Assembly (NCBI RefSeq): GCF_002277955.1
Contig: NZ_CP018477.1
Coordinates: 4,299,206 to 4,363,205, forward strand
From: Thermogutta terrifontis
GTDB taxonomy: Bacteria > Planctomycetota > Planctomycetia > Pirellulales > Thermoguttaceae
DNA: 64,000 nucleotides
Direction: 5' to 3'
In this document: positions 17,830 through 26,966 of the stretch, one piece after another
Numbering within the stretch: the first letter of the stretch is position 1
Layout of the letters: the number at the start of each line of letters is the position of its first letter
Translations under genes and position numbers: made by a program
Notes under the pieces: model-generated
What the model was told of the DNA's origin: nothing
Databases searched by the model: none
What the model saw: the letters and a program-made list of their open reading frames with translations, nothing else

Positions 17830-19707
17830 ATGACCACGGGCTGGTGTATTTTAACGATGGCATGCGTGCGATCAGTGGCTTGCAGGCCATTGAAGGTGGG
17901 CTTTGCTTTTCTGATGACATCAATCCTTTTCCTTGAAATTCTCCTGGTGCCGGGATGCCATCCAGCCGACCAGGCCGAGCCTCACAGCAGCAAAATCACA
18001 GGTTCCAACGCGCAGCCTACTTCAGCCTGCGCCGACCAGGAGATCGAGAACCCTTCGACAAAGTCTGCCCCTTTGTCCTTCTGTTTTCGCGACGTCACGG
18101 ATTCCTGCGGGATTCGGTTCATCCATACAGATGGCAGCAGCGGCCGACGGTATGTGATTGAGCCCATGTCGGCTGGCCTCCTCCTGTTCGACTATGACAA
18201 TGATGGTTGGATTGATATTTATTTCCTGAATGGTGCTTCGCTTCCAGGCTACACCGGGCCACCTTCTCCCCGAAACCATTTGTACCGAAATCTGGGCGAA
18301 TGGCGATTCGTGGACACCACCGAGGAAGCTGGGGTCGGAGACACAGGCTACGGGCTCGGAGTTGCTGCGGCCGATTACGACAACGACGGTGACGAGGATA
18401 TCTACATCAACAACTTCGGGCCGAATGTGTTTTACAGAAATAACGGCGATGGAACCTTTACCAATGTTACCCAACAGACGGGAACGGCCAACGGCGAGAA
18501 AATGGGGGCCGGTGTGTGCTTTTTGGATATCGACCGGGACGGATGGGTAGATTTATATGTTGGCAATTATATTCACTTTAATTTTGACCTGCATATTTCA
18601 AGGACCATTAACGGCGTTCCTTCTTACCCCGGACCGCTCGACTATACGGCGATTCCCGATACTCTCTATCATAATCAGAGAGACGGTACTTTCGCGGATA
18701 TTTCAGAAGCCTCGGGCATCGCCCAACTGGCCGGAACAACCATGGGAATGGTTGCCGGGGATTTCGATAACGATGGGGATGACGACATCTTCATCTGCAA
18801 TGACGTGCGAGAAAACTTTCTTCTTATTAATGATGGGTCAGGCCACTTCGACGAAGCTGCTATCTTGCGTGGCGTTGCCTACGATGCCAGCGGTTCCCCT
18901 CAGGCAAGCATGGGAGCGGACTGCGCCGACTTGAACCGCGATGGCTGGCTGGACCTCTTCATGACGTCCTACCAGAACGAGACGGTCACGTTCTACCGCA
19001 ACCTTGGCAAAGCATTGTTTGAGGACGCAACCGCCGTCACTGGAGCAGGCGCGGGAAGCTATCCATACGTGACCTGGGGTGTTGTCCTTGCCGACTTCGA
19101 CAACGACGGTGATAAGGACGTGTTTATCGCGTGTGGTCATCTGGATGATAACGTGGAACTTCGCGACCGCAGCACATCGTACCGCGCGAAAAACATTGTT
19201 CTGATGAACCAAGGCGACGGCCAGTTCGTCAACGTCAGCGCCCAAAGTGGCGACGGACTCCAGGTTGCCAAGAGCAGCCGCGGAGCGGCCGGGGACGACC
19301 TCGACAATGACGGACGTATCGATATCGTCGTCCTCAATTCCCGGGAAGCACCCACGATCCTGCGCAACGAAACACCGACTCCCTACAACTGGATGGAACT
19401 CATCCTGGAAGGTCGCACAAGCAATCGGAGTGCAATTGGCGCCAGAGTCAAAGTGGTGGCTGGCAACCTTGTCCAGTATGACGAGGTCCACAGCGGACGC
19501 GGATATCAGAGTGACTGGGGCCGACGACTCCATTTCGGCCTCCGGGAGCACAGGGAAGCTCAGCTCATCGAAGTCACCTGGCCGAGCGGACGCATCGATC
19601 GCTGGTCGCATGTCCCGGCCAACCGAATAATCAAATTGGTCGAAGGGGAAGCCACCTGGTTCCCGGTGCAGCCTGTAAGACCGAACACTATTTCCCCAAG
19701 AAAATAA
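17830..19707 (+). CDS. VCBS/FG-GAP repeat lipoprotein with ASPIC/UnbV domain (paralog 3)
   Basis: 625 residues. Lipobox LLVPGC gives Cys43, so the signal is long; ATG 17830 has AAGAG upstream, but later ATGs (17857 or codon 29) could be the real start. Seven Ca loops (DYDNDGWIDIYF to DLDNDGRIDIVV) and a C-terminal ASPIC/UnbV domain with EVHSGRGYQSDWGRRLHFGL. Ends the TPR/VCBS cluster. Confidence 0.86.
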   Translation: MTTGWCILTMACVRSVACRPLKVGFAFLMTSILFLEILLVPGCHPADQAEPHSSKITGSNAQPTSACADQEIENPSTKSAPLSFCFRDVTDSCGIRFIHTDGSSGRRYVIEPMSAGLLLFDYDNDGWIDIYFLNGASLPGYTGPPSPRNHLYRNLGEWRFVDTTEEAGVGDTGYGLGVAAADYDNDGDEDIYINNFGPNVFYRNNGDGTFTNVTQQTGTANGEKMGAGVCFLDIDRDGWVDLYVGNYIHFNFDLHISRTINGVPSYPGPLDYTAIPDTLYHNQRDGTFADISEASGIAQLAGTTMGMVAGDFDNDGDDDIFICNDVRENFLLINDGSGHFDEAAILRGVAYDASGSPQASMGADCADLNRDGWLDLFMTSYQNETVTFYRNLGKALFEDATAVTGAGAGSYPYVTWGVVLADFDNDGDKDVFIACGHLDDNVELRDRSTSYRAKNIVLMNQGDGQFVNVSAQSGDGLQVAKSSRGAAGDDLDNDGRIDIVVLNSREAPTILRNETPTPYNWMELILEGRTSNRSAIGARVKVVAGNLVQYDEVHSGRGYQSDWGRRLHFGLREHREAQLIEVTWPSGRIDRWSHVPANRIIKLVEGEATWFPVQPVRPNTISPRK

Positions 19708-19742
19708 TCGCGCCACGTGATCTGCATGAGCTCACGTGGCGC
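19702..19742 (-). terminator. Hairpin terminator between convergent genes
   Basis: Perfect 11-base stem GCGCCACGTGA/TCACGTGGCGC at 19710-19742 with an 11-base loop. Read on the minus strand it is followed by ATTATTTT, so it ends the DUF3467 transcript and may also serve the VCBS transcript from the other side. Confidence 0.65.
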
Positions 19743-19812
19743 CTTGCACCCACGGAGTTGCTTTTAAGTTAATTCATTCAATCCGAACGCTTGCCAGCTG
19801 CGCCGGATTTCC

Positions 19813-20232
19813 TCATTGATTCGGGCGAGGCGCAACGGCCGGCATCGCCCGAACACGCTTCTGGATGTCCGTTTCGAGGACACCGAAGGTGGCTTCGTGC
19901 CGCTGGATGGTAAGCTGGAGGGCGTGCAGCATCCGCTTGGCGGTGTAAAAATTCATAACAATCCGTTGGCTCACCACGATCGGCTGGGAAGGAATCCCGA
20001 TCGGCTGCGGATTCAAACCGAAGTCAATGATGACCTCTTCCGGCGTTCCAGTCACACGACAGAAATTCGCGTAACTGGCCGTCACCTTGCTGTCATCGAT
20101 CTGCAGAGTGACCCGAGGTGGAGCCGCCTGCTGGGGCTGCGGCTGCTGCGATTCGACGGCAGTTTGTGATGCCTTGTTTTCCGGATCGGTAGCACCTGTC
20201 TCCGGGGGTTGAGGAAGATCGAAGTCTGACAC
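19813..20232 (-). CDS. DUF3467 domain protein
   Basis: About 140 residues. A Gln/Pro-rich N-terminus precedes the DUF3467 core (VTASYANFCRVTGTPEEVIIDFGLNPQPIG, then QRIVMNFYTAKRMLHALQLTIQRHEATFG). GTG 20232 is chosen for the AAAGGG seven bases upstream; TTG 20238 is also possible. These small cytoplasmic-looking proteins have no known function. Monocistronic, convergent with the VCBS cluster. Confidence 0.78.
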   Translation of the reverse strand: MSDFDLPQPPETGATDPENKASQTAVESQQPQPQQAAPPRVTLQIDDSKVTASYANFCRVTGTPEEVIIDFGLNPQPIGIPSQPIVVSQRIVMNFYTAKRMLHALQLTIQRHEATFGVLETDIQKRVRAMPAVAPRPNQ

Positions 20233-20533
20233 GGCCAATCCCTTTCCTGAAAAATTAGGTCCGCTTAACTCTCCGTCGCGCCACCGCGTGGCACGACCCC
20301 ACGATGTCAACCGGCGGTCAAAGCAACCACCGTTTCCATGTCATGAATCGCTGCTTTCTAATGGAATATAGCACACATTTTGTAAGGTCATATTCCATGC
20401 CGGATGGGGCGCCGATTTCCCATCGGCCGCGAGCGTTTCACCCTGCCAATCCCACACAACCGTTAGGGTCCAGGGAATCGCCAGGAAAGGTGCTGCACGG
20501 GATCCAGGCCGATTCCCGTTGGAGGGCACGGTC

Positions 20534-22264
20534 TCAGCCATTCTCCGATGGAGAACCTGTTTGACCGCCTGCCGGTGAGACGGCAGCATTCGAGGTGTCG
20601 CCACCGCCACTGTTCTTGGGGCTGTTGTTGCCGTTTGCCCGCGCGGTCGCCTGCTGCCGATGTGGGGCGGTCACCGATTCCGAGCGACGTTCCGTCTCCT
20701 TTCGGTCTTCCGTGCGTCGCTCTGGATACTTAATCCGCCCATGGTACATCGCTACGAGTGACTTGATGAGGCTGTCTTCAATGGTGCGGAGCTCTCGTAG
20801 CGTCAGATTGGTATCGTCAAACTGCCCCTCATGGAGTTTCTTCTCGGCGATGTCTCGCACCACCGCCTCAATGCGTGATGGGGCGGGATCCTTCAGGCTG
20901 CGGACGGCACTTTCCACAGCATCAGCCAGCATGAGAACAGCTGCCTCTTTGGTTTGTGGTCGCGGCCCCGGGTAGCGGAAGTTGTTTTCATCCACCTTGG
21001 GTGCCTCCGGCTGACTCTCCTGCTTTCCCCGGGCGCGTTCGTAGAAATACTCCACAAGCGTTGTTCCGTGATGCTGTTCGATAAAATCGATGATCAACTC
21101 AGGAAGATGATGCTGGCGGGCAAGGTCCGCCCCGTCTTTCACATGGGCGATGATGACCAGGCTGCTCATGGTTGGTTCAAGGGTCTCGTGCTTGCTGGGG
21201 GCATCGGCCTGGTTTTCGATGAAATATCCCGGCTTGAGCATCTTCCCGATGTCGTGGAAATACGCTCCCACCCGGACAAGCAATCCGCGGGCACCGATCG
21301 ACTCGGCGGCTGCCTCCGCCAGTGCTCCTACATTGATCGAGTGGTTGTATGTGCTGGGGGCCCGGCGTGCCAGCTCGCGCAAAAGCGGGTGTGACAGATC
21401 GCTTAGCTCCAGAAGCGACATATCGGTGAGCACCCCGAAGAAGCGTTCCACGAAGGGGAGCAACCCCTCCATAAGGAACCCGCTGACCACGCAGGCGAGG
21501 GCCAGGCGGCCTAACTCGGCCAACAGCACGGCATCGACCGGCACCCGATTCAGCAGGGCCACCAGCAACCGAACAGCAACCCCCACCACAGCCGCCCCCA
21601 TGCTAACGTAAAGCAGTTTGGTCCGCGTGCGAATGGAATCGAGCTGAAGGATTGCCCAGGCGACAACAGCGCCCCATAACAAGACGGCCCCCACTTCCAT
21701 TCCTGTACCAAGTACGACCGCCACGATCATGACCCCAGCGAAGAGGAGGGCCAGCTCGCGGTGATAGGCCACGGCAAGCGTCTGCCCAAATATGATCATG
21801 GGGATCAGCTCAGCGTAAGGGACCTCTCTGGCAAGCCATTGGGCCAGCGTCACAGTCACAACCAAAAGAACCAGCACGCTGGTGAGGGAATGCAGTTTCA
21901 CCAGCACACGGCGTTCCCGGAAGAAAAGATAGAGGGCAACGACTCCCAAAAGGCCGGCCATCAAAAGCCAGACGGCGATAAATTGCTCCACAGCGTGGAA
22001 CCAGGCGACTCGCCCGGGGGGAAGCCCTTCCTCCGATTCCGCCGCCTCGGACTCGGATCCCCGAAGAAGGTGCCAATGCAGAGTGCCGGCCGGCAGACCG
22101 TAGCGTGCATCGATTGCCAAGTTGCCCGGCCGCTCTGGTTGGGGGGGCAGCATCCCATGGATGCTCACAGTCAATAGGGTCACCGCCACGAGGCCAAGAA
22201 CCGCTCGTAACCCCACTTCTGTGCGGCGGAGACGGTTCCAGGCCAGCTCCCATTTAGTGGGCAC
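20534..22264 (-). CDS. 7TM-HD family phosphohydrolase (PgpH-like)
   Basis: Membrane HD-domain phosphohydrolase. Several helices lie between residues 20 and 270, then the cytosolic HD domain with STYNH308SINV and YFH337D338IGK, and a Ser/Gln-rich disordered tail. Relatives such as PgpH degrade cyclic di-AMP; that substrate is inferred here. The extracytoplasmic part between the first two helices is only about 50 residues, far shorter than in PgpH. GTG 22264 has no ribosome site. The frame is open right back to the phoH stop, and AAGGGAGG lies at normal spacing before an in-frame ATC at 22330. phoH is directly upstream, a common pairing. Confidence 0.87.
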   Translation of the reverse strand: MPTKWELAWNRLRRTEVGLRAVLGLVAVTLLTVSIHGMLPPQPERPGNLAIDARYGLPAGTLHWHLLRGSESEAAESEEGLPPGRVAWFHAVEQFIAVWLLMAGLLGVVALYLFFRERRVLVKLHSLTSVLVLLVVTVTLAQWLAREVPYAELIPMIIFGQTLAVAYHRELALLFAGVMIVAVVLGTGMEVGAVLLWGAVVAWAILQLDSIRTRTKLLYVSMGAAVVGVAVRLLVALLNRVPVDAVLLAELGRLALACVVSGFLMEGLLPFVERFFGVLTDMSLLELSDLSHPLLRELARRAPSTYNHSINVGALAEAAAESIGARGLLVRVGAYFHDIGKMLKPGYFIENQADAPSKHETLEPTMSSLVIIAHVKDGADLARQHHLPELIIDFIEQHHGTTLVEYFYERARGKQESQPEAPKVDENNFRYPGPRPQTKEAAVLMLADAVESAVRSLKDPAPSRIEAVVRDIAEKKLHEGQFDDTNLTLRELRTIEDSLIKSLVAMYHGRIKYPERRTEDRKETERRSESVTAPHRQQATARANGNNSPKNSGGGDTSNAAVSPAGGQTGSPSENG

Positions 22265-22342
22265 CTGGACCAGGCCGGCCAGGCGTTCCGCACGTTTCCG
22301 TTTTGGTGCACCAAAATTTAGAAGGCCGATTGCACGCCTCCC

Positions 22343-23371
22343 TTACGCATCAGGTACCTGTTCGCTCGTGGGCTCGGAAATCTCTGAGCATTCCGCTCCC
22401 CTATGTTCCGGACCGGCTTCAGAATTCCGGCCCCGCCTCGGTGATCGCCCTTCGTAGGCATCGACAATAGCCTGAACGAGGGGATGCCGGACAATGTCTG
22501 CCCTGGTCAATTCAACCTGTGCAATTCCCGGAATGTGGCGAAGTCTCGTCCATGCATCCACCAGCCCGCTTTTTGTGTGGGGAGGAAGATCGATCTGCGT
22601 CGTGTCTCCCGACACAACGATCTTGGATTGATGCCCCATCCGGGTGAGGAACATCTTCATCTGGGCAACGGTGGTGTTTTGGGCTTCGTCAAGGATCATG
22701 AATGCCTCGTTGAGTGTGCGACCGCGCATGTAGGCGAGGGGCAGCACTTCGATGCGTTCCTCCTCGGCGTAACGAGCGGCCACGTCGTACCCGACCATGT
22801 CCCGGAGCGCATCCATGAGCGGTCGCAGGTACGGCGAAATCTTCGCCTGAAGATCGCCCGGCAAATATCCCAGGCTCTCCCCAGCCTCCACGGCAGGTCG
22901 AGTAAGCACAACCTTGCGAATCCGCTGCTCGCGGAGGGCCGCCACGGCCATCGCAACCGCCAGGTAAGTCTTGCCTGTCCCCGCCGGACCGATGCAGAAG
23001 ACAATATCGTGCTTCTGAATGGCCGACACATATCGGGCCTGACCAGGCGTGCGCGGATAAACGCGCCGTCCTCCGAACACCTCAATGGGCGGGACATCTT
23101 CCTGAATCGGGCCTGCTTGTACCTCCAGTAACAGACGGCGAACTTCCTCAGGCGCTACCGACCCGTTGCGGCGGACGAGCGATTGCAGTCGCTCCAAAAT
23201 TTCAGTGGCCTGGAGCACCGCGGCGTCTTCCCCGCTGACATAGATCTTATTGTTGTTGGCCGTTACCCGGACTCCCAGCACCTCCCGAATCATCCGAGCG
23301 TGCTGATCGCAAGGTCCTAGAACGCCGGCCAGCGTCTCCCAGTTGACAATCGAGATGGACCGCTCACTCAT
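22343..23371 (-). CDS. phoH: PhoH family ATPase
   Basis: 342 residues. An N-terminal KH-like segment (VRVTANNNKIYVSGED) is followed by the P-loop GPAGTGKT at 128-135 and the Walker B region FMILDEAQNTT, then a PhoH-type SGDTTQIDLP motif. PhoH/YbeZ proteins are linked to RNA metabolism and 16S maturation together with YbeY and the HD protein, and the next gene is indeed the HD protein. ATG 23371; GGGAGG lies too far upstream (about 16 bases) to settle the start. Confidence 0.92.
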   Translation of the reverse strand: MSERSISIVNWETLAGVLGPCDQHARMIREVLGVRVTANNNKIYVSGEDAAVLQATEILERLQSLVRRNGSVAPEEVRRLLLEVQAGPIQEDVPPIEVFGGRRVYPRTPGQARYVSAIQKHDIVFCIGPAGTGKTYLAVAMAVAALREQRIRKVVLTRPAVEAGESLGYLPGDLQAKISPYLRPLMDALRDMVGYDVAARYAEEERIEVLPLAYMRGRTLNEAFMILDEAQNTTVAQMKMFLTRMGHQSKIVVSGDTTQIDLPPHTKSGLVDAWTRLRHIPGIAQVELTRADIVRHPLVQAIVDAYEGRSPRRGRNSEAGPEHRGAECSEISEPTSEQVPDA

Positions 23372-23758
23372 CGATCGAAGGGCAACACCTCCCTTAACCG
23401 TTCTTGAGGATTTGATGTTTTCAACTTCCTTTCAGCCCGGCTTTTCCGCAATACCGGCACAAACTATTTTGCATGTGTCAACGCTGAACAACGGAAGATC
23501 GAATCGTTTCCGCAACATCCCGGCCCAAGACCATTTCCCGAGCATTACTATACTCAATCTTATACTCTGCCGCACGCCAAGTATCTCCCTACTTGATGGG
23601 GGTCTGGTATAGCCATTACGCGAGACCATGCCCAAATGTCTACTGGACCAAAAATCCCTGAGGCCCGGCCGAGCAGGATAGTTCCTGGCGAAACTACAGA
23701 GCCTCTTCTGGCGAGGAAATCGCATCCAGTTCGATCTGATAAGCTGCGGAGACGAGAC
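23372..23758. other. Intergenic gap upstream of phoH
   Basis: 387 bases between the zinc-ribbon gene and phoH. No coding frame, RNA gene or convincing repeat seen; presumably carries the phoH promoter. Confidence 0.5.
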
Positions 23759-24100
23759 TTAAACGGTCAAATCCTTAAAGCCCAGGTAGGTGTGACAGTA
23801 AGGACAAATTCGCGTGGCGGCGATGATTTCGCGATGGCACTTTTCGCAAATCTTCTTCGGTAACCGCGCAGGCGCTGGTGGGGATGGCCCCTCGGGGCCG
23901 GACTCGGCAACAGGGTTTTCCGGACGAGGGGGTGGAGCCTCTCCCAAGAGCTTCAAGATTTCATCTTCACTGAGACTCTGTTTCTTCTCAGGAACCTTGA
24001 CCTTGGCTCCACAAACAGGACAGGCGCCTGTTCGGCCGCTGTATTCTTCGCGGACCTTCAATCGATGTCCGTGAGGACAATAGACTTCAATAAAGGCCAT
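23759..24100 (-). CDS. Small double zinc-ribbon protein
   Basis: 113 residues. An N-terminal ribbon (YCPHGHRLKV...GACPVCGAKV) and a C-terminal ribbon (KICEKCHREIIAATRICPYCHTYLG) are joined by a Pro-rich linker. ATG 24100 follows GAGAGG; a longer open frame upstream is not supported. Cys/His positions predict two bound zinc ions. Function unknown; such proteins are frequent in planctomycetes. Confidence 0.75.
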   Translation of the reverse strand: MAFIEVYCPHGHRLKVREEYSGRTGACPVCGAKVKVPEKKQSLSEDEILKLLGEAPPPRPENPVAESGPEGPSPPAPARLPKKICEKCHREIIAATRICPYCHTYLGFKDLTV

Positions 24101-24767
24101 ACCTGCGGACCTCTCGCTGAGTCGCTCGAGGATAAACAAAGCCTCCTCACGACACCTTGGCCTCCTTTCTGCCGGTTTCACCCCCTTTCGTCCAACTTCA
24201 CCCACATTTTGCGACTGGCGTTCCGCCGAAATCGGGACCTTGACCGATGCCGTCACCGCGTTTAGCTCAACGCATGACGGAATCCAAACCGTGCTCTGAG
24301 TCCTCCTAGTATCACATGGTCCGACCGCGATCCAGCGCAGCAGGCCCACGCCTGAACCAAGCTCCGCTCATCACGACTACCTCACCGCTCGGTGCGCAGT
24401 CGCAACCACCAGACTCATCGACCGCGATGCTCGTCCCCCAGATAATTAACCCCTCCGGCAACCGTTCGGCCCGTCACAACTATGCGGAACTGCCTATTTC
24501 CCAAAACACGCAAATAAGTTATTCAACCCAGATTCACTATCTTACGGCACTTTATTGAGGGGGCACTAGCGCAATGGCCGAAATCTGAGCGCCCCATACT
24601 ATGTTACCCACGATTCCGCTAGTGTCAAATGCTATACAAAAAGATTTGCGGACGGTTCCATGTTGTGCGGAAACCCCAAAAACTGGCCTGTGGACCCCGC
24701 TCGCCGAAAATGTTTGCGACCTCAGCCAAGAGATGTGCGTCGGTCCAGACAGCGTCGTCAGAAATTG
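24101..24767. other. Intergenic gap, about 670 bases
   Basis: Between the zinc-ribbon gene and the end of the DUF1570 gene I find no frame with protein-like composition, no RNA gene and no strong hairpin. Confidence 0.5.
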
Positions 24768-26303
24768 TTACTGTCCAAGATCAGACTTTGACTCCCGTGT
24801 CGTTTCTTCGATCCGCATCATCGGAAGGTTGGGCAGAGATCTCATGTACGCCGCGTATTGCTCGTCCAGTTGCGAGAATCGTACACCGGTTAATTGGGAA
24901 AGGCTGCTCGGGTTATCACGGCCCAGGTACACGGTTGCCAAGAAGTTGACCAGGGCATCCCGGTAACGGCCCCCATCAAAATGCATGAAAAATTGCGTTA
25001 ATCCCGCCGCCTGACTGTAAAGGGCGCCAATCCGCGAGTCGGTTTGGAATTCCTCCATTCCTAAACTGCAAAACTTTTCCAGGGGAATATAAAAACGATC
25101 CTGGAGGAACCGCACGCGGGCGGCCAGCAGCCGTGGTGTATCAATTCCTCCGAGCACAAAGAAATCCCCTTCCTGGCGGAGGGTCTCCAAATACATGGCT
25201 GCCCCCTCGATCACCCAGTAATTGCACCGGAACCCGGGATTTGGCACCGATCGGCCGACTTCCTGGAACAACTGGTGCGTCGCTTCGTGGTAGGCAGTGG
25301 ACGCATCGAAACCCGGTCCCGCAAAAAAATAGCAGCACCGCGTCGCACCGTCGTACAGTCCGACACTGAGCTCGACCTGCGGATAGCGACTTTTCAGCGC
25401 TGCGTTGTACTCCTCGCGATTGCGGAAAAGGACAATGCGGTGCTGCACCGGATTGGTCACCGGAGGCCGATTACGAAGATCGAAGAGCGCACGGATCTGG
25501 GCGTCGGTCGTGTAAAACCGAATGAAGAGACGACTCCACACTTCATTGAGCCGCTCGAATTGCTCGGCCAGCCGAACTCCCTCTTCCAGGCTGTGATTCG
25601 TCAAAACCCGATAATGCTCAGTTTCCACGACCCAGCCGTTTTGAAGACTGCTTCTGAGCCTGCGTTCCTCTTCTGCCGAGATCCAGCGATTTTGATAGAA
25701 CCGTTCCCCCTGTTCATAACGGGCAACATAACCTTTGGGCAACCAGCCGAAACGTTCATGCCACACATCTCCTGCTCGCAATCGGCGGACTTCATAGGCT
25801 GTGCGCCAGTATCCAGAATAGGCCTGAAAACCGAAAAGCCGACGCAGCCCTTCGTGATCGGGATTCTCGTGAAGGGCCGCCAGGGCCAGGTCCAGAGCAA
25901 GGGCAGCTCGTCCCTGCCGGATGGCACCGCGGGCCAGTGCGAACAGGGCGTCGGCCTGCTCTTTTCTCAGGGCTGCCCAGCGTCTGTACCAATCTTGACG
26001 GACCGGCGACTCTCCCTCCGGAGGTTCCAGCGTCCCCATCTTGCGCGGCAGGATGGGCACCAGAAGGCGGTCTTCCAGGACCGGGTGAAGCCAGCGACGG
26101 GTTCGTTCGGCCTCTTCCGTCAGCCCCTGGCTTTCGCACCACCGCGCCAGAGACTCCAGTTTTTGCCGGTATGCCTCGGTCTGACGTCTAATACCATCGA
26201 CCAGTTCGTCCGCAACAGCGCAAGAGGCAACAAAGGACACGGCCGCGATCAAAAGTGCCAACAATCGCGCCACGAATAGGTTATGTTTGGATCCCACACC
26301 CAT
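24768..26303 (-). CDS. DUF1570 protein, exported, with HEXXH motif
   Basis: 511 residues from ATG 26303 (GGGAG at six bases). A signal peptide (FVARLLALLIAAVSFVASCAVA) comes first, then a helical region (residues 40-170), then the DUF1570 domain with HEATH at 339-343, a zinc-metallopeptidase HEXXH motif. Peptidase activity is plausible but unshown. Monocistronic on the minus strand, separated on both sides by long gaps. Confidence 0.82.
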   Translation of the reverse strand: MGVGSKHNLFVARLLALLIAAVSFVASCAVADELVDGIRRQTEAYRQKLESLARWCESQGLTEEAERTRRWLHPVLEDRLLVPILPRKMGTLEPPEGESPVRQDWYRRWAALRKEQADALFALARGAIRQGRAALALDLALAALHENPDHEGLRRLFGFQAYSGYWRTAYEVRRLRAGDVWHERFGWLPKGYVARYEQGERFYQNRWISAEEERRLRSSLQNGWVVETEHYRVLTNHSLEEGVRLAEQFERLNEVWSRLFIRFYTTDAQIRALFDLRNRPPVTNPVQHRIVLFRNREEYNAALKSRYPQVELSVGLYDGATRCCYFFAGPGFDASTAYHEATHQLFQEVGRSVPNPGFRCNYWVIEGAAMYLETLRQEGDFFVLGGIDTPRLLAARVRFLQDRFYIPLEKFCSLGMEEFQTDSRIGALYSQAAGLTQFFMHFDGGRYRDALVNFLATVYLGRDNPSSLSQLTGVRFSQLDEQYAAYMRSLPNLPMMRIEETTRESKSDLGQ

Positions 26304-26623
26304 GACAACTCCCAAATTTCCGGAACCGAGGCGACCGGCGAAAGCAGAAAACCCAAGCGGATCGTCTCTCCTTTTGAGTGTACCACACGGTGGCAGGTTC
26401 CCGCCTGGAATTCAGGGCCTTTGGTGTGCCCGCGCGACAGCACCGGGTCACCGGGGTGAACTCTCCCCAATGACCTCAAGCGATCCATGCTCCACATCAA
26501 GCTGAACAAGGGGCGTTAACCGGCGAAGGCCTGCCGAATCGGTCAGCATCCGGCAGAGCCCGATTCCAGCCTGCCCCATGTCGACTTGTTAGCACCGGTC
26601 AAACGCCCAAGACCAGAAGTGTT

Positions 26624-26651
26624 GTAGGAGCAATTCATGAATTGCCCCTAC
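26624..26651. repeat. Dispersed palindrome, copy 2
   Basis: 28-base inverted repeat, half-sites GTAGGAGCAATTCA and TGAATTGCCCCTAC, one mismatched pair. Same core as at 6728 and 43797. Confidence 0.85.
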
Positions 26652-26810
26652 AAATCTAAAAGTAAACAGCGGAGACTGGTCGGTGGCGTGGGCTGTCCCA
26701 TGTGGGGACATGGAGAGGACAAGCAACTCCTACGGGCCTGAATCTCGCTTCCGCTCAAGGCGTTGTCGAGGTCCGCGCCGTTTTCCGGCAGGAGAAAAGC
26801 GGCGATGACT

Positions 26811-26835
26811 CACGCAATTCATGCATTACCCCTAT
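26811..26835. repeat. Degenerate copy of the dispersed palindrome
   Basis: Contains GCAATTCATGCATTACCCCT, matching the palindrome core with several changes. It lies 160 bases from copy 2. Confidence 0.5.
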
Positions 26836-26966
26836 CTTGCCTGCCGCCTCCACAGTGGCTGAACTTCACAGACAGCAATGACTTTTCTCTTTCCCGGCTG
26901 CCATTTAGAATCAACGGTTTACAGTACGATTCAGTAGACGCCTGAGTTTTGCCGGAAGGACAACCT

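Larger units (their letters stand above)
26304..26966. other. Intergenic gap with palindromic repeats
   Basis: 663 bases between divergent genes, so promoters for both must lie here; no convincing box pair stands out. The gap holds one full and one degenerate copy of the dispersed palindrome, listed separately. Confidence 0.55.

Noticed and set aside
25275-26279. 334-residue plus-strand open frame
   Set aside because: Antisense to the DUF1570 gene, which has a signal peptide, ribosome site and HEXXH motif.
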